Assembly: GCA_020249505.1 (NCBI GenBank)
Contig: JADCFN010000012.1
Coordinates: 1-64,000 of the forward strand
From: Roseomonas sp.
GTDB lineage: Bacteria; Pseudomonadota; Alphaproteobacteria; Acetobacterales; Acetobacteraceae
Direction of reading: 5' to 3'
Length of the DNA: 64,000 nucleotides
This document shows positions 58,368 to 64,000 of the stretch, piece by piece (position 1 is the first letter of the stretch; each line of letters opens with the position of its first letter). The notes beneath the pieces were generated by a model. That model made no database searches and was not told the origin of the DNA. It saw only the letters and a program-made list of their open reading frames with translations. Both the position numbers and the translations under genes were made by a program.

Positions 58368-60329
58368 TCAGCGTAAGGGCCAGGGGAGGTCGAAGAAATG
58401 CTGCAATAGCCCCTGCGGGAAGTCCAGCGTCAGCAATTGCGCCACCACAATCAGGCCAATGGTTGCGATGGACGTTAAAAATAATGTCATCCGCCAGGTG
58501 CAGCCCGCCGCATAACGCAGGAAGGACAGGAAGAAGATGGTATTGGCCAACAAGAAGCCAACCAAAGCGGAAAGCCCGACCAGCCCAATCACCCAGCCAA
58601 GATGTGCCCAGAAGCTGCCATCCTCGGGCTTCGCCTTGGCTTCCGCATCATGGAATAGCGAACCGCCGACGCGCCCGAAATTCAGCCGTAACAATACGGG
58701 CACGCTGATCAGCAGCATGGCGCCGGCAATCATCATCGGGAAGACCGCGCCTAGGAAGCTGTGGCGCATGGCATCAACGAAGACGGCCGCGAAAAGCGCC
58801 ACCGGAATCACGGCGAAAATCGCCTGAGGCTGGCGCCGGCCCGTATCCGTGCTGCCGCCATCTTCTTCCGTATCCGCCAAGCGGCGCTTGCGGATACCAA
58901 GCCCGGCAAATACCACGATCAGTGCGGCGATGATCATCACGCCCGGCCGCGTCAAGAAATCCCAGCCATAGAATTGCACAGCTTGGTAAAGATAGGTTTC
59001 CATCGGCAGCGCCAGCACAAAGCCTACCACGAAGGGCGGGCGCGGCCAGCCAAAGCGGCGCATCAACAAGCCGAGCAGGCCAATACCCAGCAGCAGCAGC
59101 AAATCCGCCAATTCGCGGTTATTGTTGAAGGCGCCAAAGCACACCACCATCATCATGAAGGGCGCCAGCAGCCCAAAGCGCACCGTGGTCAGCCGCGCAA
59201 TCAGGGGCGATGTCGCGAAGCACAGCAAGGTGCCCATGACATTGGCTATGGCCAGCGACCAGATGATCGCATAGGTCAGATCAAGTCGTGATCCCACCAG
59301 CGCCGGACCGGCTTCAATGCCAAGCAGCGTCATGCCGCCCAAAAACACCGCCATGGACCCTGATGAAGGAATGCCGAAGAACAGGGTCGGCACCAGCGCA
59401 CCACCTTCGCGCGCATTATTCGATGCCTCCACGGCAATCACGCCGCGCACATCACCCTTGCCGAATTGGCCGTTCTTTTCGGTTTGAATCGCGTGGCCAT
59501 AGACAATCCAATCGGTCACGCTGCCACCAAGCCCCGGGATCGCCCCCAACACGGACCCGATGGAAGATGTACGTAGCACCAGCCACCAATGGGTCATGAT
59601 GTCGCGCATGCCCGTGATCCAACCGCGGCCCAAATCCGCCGAGCGCGAAATCGTCCCCCCACCGCGCGCCAGATCAATGATTTCCGGCAACGCAAAAATC
59701 GCCAGTACCAAAACGGGCAGCGGCAAACCATCCGAAAGATAGATCAGCCCGAAATCCAACCGATATTCCGCTGTTGCCGGCGCGGTGCCGACCGTGCCAA
59801 GCGCCAAACCCATGCCGCAAGCAATCAGGCCCTTGGCGAAGCTTTTGCCCGCCAGCACGCCCACCATGGAAAGCCCCAGCAGCGCCAGCATGAATAATTC
59901 CGCGGTGCCAAGCGCCAGAATCAAAGGCCGCGCAATCAGCACCGCGCCGGTCAAAATCACCGCGCCAATCAAGCCGCCGATCATGGAAGCAAGGAAGGAT
60001 GCCGATAGCGCGCGCGCGGCCTCTCCTCGTCGGGCCATGGGGAAGCCATCCAGGATCGTCGCCTGACTTGCCGATGATCCAGGTATGCCCATAAGGATGG
60101 AACTGAATGTATCCGCTGTCGCCGCCACCGCAACCAAGCCGACCAGCATGGCGAGTGCCGATACCTGATCGAGGCCGTAGATGAACGGCATCACCAGCGA
60201 AAGCCCGGCCAGGCCACCAAGCGCGGGCAGCACGCCAATCGCGTAACCAATCAGCACGCCCAGCGCCATATAGCCAAGGCGCTCAGGGCTCGCGAGCGCG
60301 GTCAGCGCCATCAGCAGCGCGTCAAGCAT
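58368..60329 (-). CDS. Tripartite tricarboxylate transporter permease, TctA-TctB fusion
   Basis: A 653-residue inner-membrane protein. The first 500 residues are TctA, with GIPGSSASQATILDGFPMAR, IPGLGGSVTDWIVYGHA and FFGIPSSGSMAVFLGGMTLLG. The remaining 150 residues, from about AIFAVIPVALFAAVFVDAM, form four hydrophobic segments like the small subunit TctB. Separate tctB genes are the rule, so this is a fusion. It takes up the ligand of the TctC-type protein made from the upstream gene 38 nt away, driven by an ion gradient. Confidence 0.9.
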   Translation of the reverse strand: MLDALLMALTALASPERLGYMALGVLIGYAIGVLPALGGLAGLSLVMPFIYGLDQVSALAMLVGLVAVAATADTFSSILMGIPGSSASQATILDGFPMARRGEAARALSASFLASMIGGLIGAVILTGAVLIARPLILALGTAELFMLALLGLSMVGVLAGKSFAKGLIACGMGLALGTVGTAPATAEYRLDFGLIYLSDGLPLPVLVLAIFALPEIIDLARGGGTISRSADLGRGWITGMRDIMTHWWLVLRTSSIGSVLGAIPGLGGSVTDWIVYGHAIQTEKNGQFGKGDVRGVIAVEASNNAREGGALVPTLFFGIPSSGSMAVFLGGMTLLGIEAGPALVGSRLDLTYAIIWSLAIANVMGTLLCFATSPLIARLTTVRFGLLAPFMMMVVCFGAFNNNRELADLLLLLGIGLLGLLMRRFGWPRPPFVVGFVLALPMETYLYQAVQFYGWDFLTRPGVMIIAALIVVFAGLGIRKRRLADTEEDGGSTDTGRRQPQAIFAVIPVALFAAVFVDAMRHSFLGAVFPMMIAGAMLLISVPVLLRLNFGRVGGSLFHDAEAKAKPEDGSFWAHLGWVIGLVGLSALVGFLLANTIFFLSFLRYAAGCTWRMTLFLTSIATIGLIVVAQLLTLDFPQGLLQHFFDLPWPLR

Positions 60330-60367
60330 GCAGCCTTACTCCTATCCCCGCGCTGCGCGTGGGTTGA

Positions 60368-61465
60368 TCAGCCCAGGCGATGGTTGAAGCGGCGCAGCAA
60401 CCATTCCTTGATCCATTCGCGCGTCGCTTCACTGATGACGGTGCCGGCGGCATAGGCTTTTTCGGCGGCTTCGCCGACAACCTCATCATATTCGCCAATC
60501 ACCGTACCGCGCTTTTCCTTGTATTCCGGATCGGCGAAGATGCGCGTGAAGGCAGTGCGATAAAGGTCTTGCACAGCGCGCGGCGTTTCCTTCGGCACGA
60601 CCACGAATTTCTGCGCGGCAAAGCCCGCGACGAATAGCGTGCGATAGGCATCCCAGGCCGGGCCTGACGGTTCCTGCCCCGTTGCCGCGCGCAGGAATTC
60701 CGGGAAGGTCGGCAAATCCGGGAAATTCGGATCGCGCACGATATCGCCCGCAGCATTCATGATGCCATAGGAAAACAGCGGCACGGCCTTGCCTTCACGC
60801 ACCAGCGGCAGAACCTGGCTCGTATAGGCTGAGGATGTTTGATAATCGATCGGCGTCTCGCCACGCTCAAAGGCAAGCCGCCCCTGGCCGCGCCCCTGCA
60901 TGCCAAAGACAATCTGCACATTCAGATTCATCAGCTCAAAGGCCAGCGTCGGCACGATATCGAGCGAGGTCGGGCCCTGGCTACCGAACCTCAAGCCCTG
61001 TGCGGCTTGCAGCTTCGCCAGATCAGCCGGGCCGCGCACGCCCAATTCCGGGCGTACATACAGCACGCCGCCGGTCGGGCTCGCCATCAGCACACTCCAG
61101 GCGCGGTAGTCGTAGCGCACGCGCGGATCGCCCATCAGGAAGGGGAATTGTGTCGAGCCACTGGTGCCAAGGATGGTCAGCCCATCAGGCCGTGTGCGTT
61201 GCGCGAATTGATTGGCGCCATTGATGCTGCCGCCACCGGTAACATTGCGGATCACCACGGTTGGGTTGCCCGGCATGTGGCGTTGCAACAGCGGCAAATG
61301 AAACCGCGCCCAGACATCCGAACCGCCACCCACCGCGAAGGGGATGATCCATTCAATGGTCTTGCCGGCCATATCCTGCGCGCGTGCAGAGCCCGTCGCG
61401 GCCAGGCCAAGGCCAAGCCCGCCAAGGGCGCGGCGCGTGATTGGGAATTGTGAAGCTTTGGTCAT
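60368..61465 (-). CDS. Tripartite tricarboxylate transporter binding protein (TctC/Bug)
   Basis: A 365-residue periplasmic binding protein. The leader is Tat-like (PITRRALGGLGLGLA). KTIEWIIPFAVGGGSDVWAR and VTGGGSINGANQFAQRTRPD fit the Bug family, whose ligand loops bind carboxylates. It starts the operon with the fused permease and the PrpF-type isomerase. The divergent pseudouridine synthase gene begins 121 nt away. Ligand unknown. Confidence 0.9.
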   Translation of the reverse strand: MTKASQFPITRRALGGLGLGLAATGSARAQDMAGKTIEWIIPFAVGGGSDVWARFHLPLLQRHMPGNPTVVIRNVTGGGSINGANQFAQRTRPDGLTILGTSGSTQFPFLMGDPRVRYDYRAWSVLMASPTGGVLYVRPELGVRGPADLAKLQAAQGLRFGSQGPTSLDIVPTLAFELMNLNVQIVFGMQGRGQGRLAFERGETPIDYQTSSAYTSQVLPLVREGKAVPLFSYGIMNAAGDIVRDPNFPDLPTFPEFLRAATGQEPSGPAWDAYRTLFVAGFAAQKFVVVPKETPRAVQDLYRTAFTRIFADPEYKEKRGTVIGEYDEVVGEAAEKAYAAGTVISEATREWIKEWLLRRFNHRLG

Positions 61466-61585
61466 GAAACCCTCCCCGGTCAGATTTTGGCTTCCCTTAA
61501 AGCAGAAGCGGGGGCGATGGAACCAGCGAAATCGCGCCCTGCATTTGCCGCTTTCAGAACCGCGCGCCCCCTGTTACGGATTGGC

Positions 61586-62557
61586 ATGCCCGTCACCCAA
61601 CGCACCATCACCGCGGCCGAGGCCGATATCCGGCTTGATCGCTGGTTTCATCGGCACTACCCGAACCTCACCCAGGGCGCTTTGCAGAAAATGCTGCGCA
61701 CGGGGCAGATCCGGCTGGATGGCGCGCGGGTGGAAGCGAATGCGCGGCTCAAGCCCGGGCAGCAATTGCGCATCCCGCCCATGCCGGCTGAAGCGTCCAA
61801 ACCGCCTTCAGCCCGCCCGGTGTCAGACCGGGATGCAGCCGCGCTTGAACGCATGGTGATCTACCGCGATGCCTCCGTGATCGCGATTGATAAGCCGCAG
61901 GGCCTGCCAGTGCAGGGGGGGCCAGGGATTACGCGGCATGTGGATGGCATGCTGGATGCGCTCCGCTTTGGGTATGAGGAACGCCCGCGCCTGGTGCATC
62001 GGCTGGACAAGGACACATCCGGCGTTCTGATCCTGGGGCGTACCGCCGCCGCTGCTTCACGATTGGCCGCCGCGTTCCGTGGCCGCGATGCCGAGAAAAC
62101 CTATTGGGCTGTCGTGATTGGCCGCCCGCATCCGCTGGAAGGCCGCATTGACCTGCCGCTCGCCAAGCTTGGCGGGCAGCGCGGCGAACGCGTAGCCGGG
62201 GTTGCGGATGGTGAGGGCACGCGCGCCGTCACGCTTTATCGCGTGGTGGATTCCGCGCAGCGTCAGGCGGCGATGCTGGAATTGCGCCCGCTTACGGGCC
62301 GCACCCATCAGCTGCGTGTACATTGCGCCGAGGCCCTACACTGCCCCATCATGGGTGATGGCAAATATGGCGGGCAGGCCGCGCATCTGGAAGGCTTCGG
62401 CAATACGCTCCATCTGCATGCCCGGGCCTTGCGGCTGCCGCATCCGGAAGGTGGTATGCTGGAACTCGCCGCCCCCTTGCCAGCGCATATGAAGGATACC
62501 TTCGCCATGCTCGGCTTTGATCGCCCGAAGACACCGCCATGTCGGCATCTGCGCTGA
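61586..62557 (+). CDS. RluA-family 23S rRNA pseudouridine synthase (RluC/D-like)
   Basis: A 323-residue enzyme that turns uridine into pseudouridine in rRNA. An S4 RNA-binding domain (LDRWFHRHYPNLTQGALQKM) comes first. The catalytic motif is HRLDKDTSGVLILGRTAAAA, with the catalytic Asp in RLD. LRPLTGRTHQLRVH and DGKYGG are also family motifs. ATG 61586 is taken; the longer frame from 61487 has no conserved content. The next gene starts within its last 19 nt. Confidence 0.92.
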   Translation: MPVTQRTITAAEADIRLDRWFHRHYPNLTQGALQKMLRTGQIRLDGARVEANARLKPGQQLRIPPMPAEASKPPSARPVSDRDAAALERMVIYRDASVIAIDKPQGLPVQGGPGITRHVDGMLDALRFGYEERPRLVHRLDKDTSGVLILGRTAAAASRLAAAFRGRDAEKTYWAVVIGRPHPLEGRIDLPLAKLGGQRGERVAGVADGEGTRAVTLYRVVDSAQRQAAMLELRPLTGRTHQLRVHCAEALHCPIMGDGKYGGQAAHLEGFGNTLHLHARALRLPHPEGGMLELAAPLPAHMKDTFAMLGFDRPKTPPCRHLR

Positions 62558-64000
62558 AACCCGCCCGGCGCTGGCCGCGCTATCTGGCGGGCGGGTTTGC
62601 GCTGCTTTTTCTGCTGCTGATTGGCGGTGTTTTCGCGCTGCGCGCCGCTTTGGAATCCGGCCGCTTCACGCCGCGCATCAAGGCCGAGATCGAAAACGCC
62701 ACCGGCTATCGCGCCAGCATCGGCGGGCTTGGTCTGGCGCTGGGGCTGATCCCCAAGCTTGAACTCCGCGATGTGACGCTCAGCACCCCGGGCAGCGCCG
62801 CGCCCGGCCTGGCGGCGCCCAGGCTGGCGGCGAGTATTTCGCTGCGCTCCCTGATTTCCGGCGGCATCGAAATCCCGGTTGTGGAAGCGGATGGGCTGAA
62901 GCTCAACCTTGATCCGGCGCTTTGGGCGCTGCCTGCCCCGGAAAGGCCCGCGCGGGACGCCACCGCGCCGCCATCAGCACCCAGGTCCGCAGCCACCATG
63001 CCCCATATCGGGCTTGTCCGGCTGCATGATGCACATGTGATCCTGCCTGGCAGCAAGGGGCGGGATATCGAAATCCCTTCGCTTTCCATCCGCAATGTCA
63101 GCGCCACTAGCACTAGTGATCTGGCGGCGGAGTGGCGCTTCCGGGGAATTACCTTCACCTTGACCGGGAAGGCCGGGCCGCTGTTGGGCGCGGCCCCCGG
63201 CACGCTGCCGCCACTCGGCGCGCTGAGTTTCAAGGCCGGCGCGGGTGATCTTGGCTGGCTACTGCCGGGTCTCAGGCTTGATGGGCTGGAATTGATCGCG
63301 CCACCAGACGGCGAGGCCAAGCTCTCCGGCGCGCTGACCCGCGCCGGCAATACCGCGCAGCTTGATGCGAATTTGGGGGAGATTGGCAAGCTGCTTTATG
63401 GCTTCACCGGGCCATTGCCGATGGAAGCCCGGCTTGCTTCTGCCGATGCCAGCATCACGCTGAAGGGCGCCGTGGCACGCCCGCTGGAATTGGCCGATGG
63501 CCAATTCGATCTGACGGTGGATGTGCCGGATGCGGCAGGGCTTTCCGGCTTTCCAGCCTTGCCTCCTGGGCTGCGCGGCTCGGCGCGGGTTGAATGGCGC
63601 GATCCGCGAGATATCAGCCTGCCCCGCTTCCAACTCACCAGCCCGGCACTTGTCGCCAATGCAGCGCTGACGCTTGGCCTGGCCGGGCGACCCAATCTGA
63701 CTGGGCAGATTGAAGTCACGCGGCTTGATCTGGATGCGCTGAGCCGAGCCCCCACGGCAGGTCCCGCGCCCGCCGCGCCTTCAGCGCCGCCTGCTTCCGC
63801 GGGCGATGGCCGCGTCATTCCCGATATCGCCGTGCCTGTCGCATCGCTGATGGCGCTGGATGCAGAGCTGCGGCTTGCCATCAGCGGCGTCACCTCTCGC
63901 AATCTGCGGCAAGCGGCGATACAGACCAATCTTCGCCTCAACAATGGCGCCTTGGCACTCGCCCCCTTCAATCTGACCATTCCAGCCGGGCGGCTTGCGG
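62539..64000 (+). CDS. AsmA-family protein, N-terminal part (runs off the right edge)
   Basis: ATG 62539 begins MSASALKPARRWPRY and a single N-terminal membrane segment (LAGGFALLFLLLIGGVFALR). About 487 codons are visible without a stop to 64000. The continuing chain (RIKAEIENATGYRASIGGL, LIPKLELRDVTLSTPGSA, then repeats of beta strands) matches AsmA-like proteins that form lipid-transport bridges across the periplasm. The start overlaps the upstream gene by 19 nt. The C-terminal domain is outside the window. Confidence 0.85.
   Translation, partial: MSASALKPARRWPRYLAGGFALLFLLLIGGVFALRAALESGRFTPRIKAEIENATGYRASIGGLGLALGLIPKLELRDVTLSTPGSAAPGLAAPRLAASISLRSLISGGIEIPVVEADGLKLNLDPALWALPAPERPARDATAPPSAPRSAATMPHIGLVRLHDAHVILPGSKGRDIEIPSLSIRNVSATSTSDLAAEWRFRGITFTLTGKAGPLLGAAPGTLPPLGALSFKAGAGDLGWLLPGLRLDGLELIAPPDGEAKLSGALTRAGNTAQLDANLGEIGKLLYGFTGPLPMEARLASADASITLKGAVARPLELADGQFDLTVDVPDAAGLSGFPALPPGLRGSARVEWRDPRDISLPRFQLTSPALVANAALTLGLAGRPNLTGQIEVTRLDLDALSRAPTAGPAPAAPSAPPASAGDGRVIPDIAVPVASLMALDAELRLAISGVTSRNLRQAAIQTNLRLNNGALALAPFNLTIPAGRLA

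Overview
The window is GC-rich, densely coded DNA from the chromosome of an alphaproteobacterium, most likely an Acetobacteraceae (Roseomonas-like) species. This placement is inferred from the bolA / J-domain / cobS-cobT block, the rne - amiC - mrcA - prfB block, RNase E with a large acidic insert in its S1 domain, and many Bug/TAXI-type solute-binding proteins and CoA-transferases. No rRNA, certain tRNA, CRISPR array or prophage was seen. One insertion sequence runs off the left edge and an AsmA-like gene runs off the right edge.

Layout. 0-1.2 kb: the end of an IS5-like element abuts a small secreted-protein gene, a sirtuin deacylase (cobB) and a small proline-rich exported protein. 1.2-5.6 kb: an MFS carrier and a TAXI-type TRAP transporter. 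5.6-12.2 kb: a beta-CASP RNase-like protein, an FNR-type oxygen regulator, an HMG-CoA-lyase-like enzyme, an exostosin-like glycosyltransferase, a methyltransferase, a tandem universal stress protein and a conserved protein. The last two genes carry FNR-type boxes at activator spacing. 12.3-21.4 kb: a nine-gene minus-strand acyl-CoA operon. Its first five genes (SDR, acyl-CoA dehydrogenase, APH-type kinase, DUF6285, acyl-CoA ligase) match the set of functions of the Pseudomonas levulinate/4-hydroxyacid (lva) pathway. 21.5-31.9 kb: SDR, cytochrome c, 2-hydroxyacid dehydrogenase, MFS, then a coupled gamma-glutamyltransferase / ThDP enzyme / hydantoinase-oxoprolinase B-A operon. 31.9-38.5 kb: a type I secretion locus with ABC transporter, adaptor, an RTX-tailed subtilase and a secreted tandem-domain protein. 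38.7-44.6 kb: Nudix, bolA, J-domain protein, cobST and a phytase-like esterase. 45-56 kb: core genes rne, amiC, mrcA, prfB (with a programmed +1 frameshift), an AEC carrier and a split ThDP decarboxylase. 56-62 kb: a WD40-like protein, a PrpF-type isomerase with a tricarboxylate (TctC/TctAB) transporter, and a pseudouridine synthase.

The most unusual structure brackets the rne-to-ThDP block. An 81-nt leader repeat (92.6% identical) and a 49/50-nt terminator repeat occur at both ends of this 10.4-kb block, in mirror-image order. Each pair encloses a different gene of lower GC: a Rap1a-like protein at 45 kb and a WD40-like protein at 56-57 kb. The 45-kb copy also holds a truncated open reading frame starting with the leader. 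This looks like two inverted copies of one cassette with different contents. The lva-like operon and the FNR-box pair are the other strong leads.
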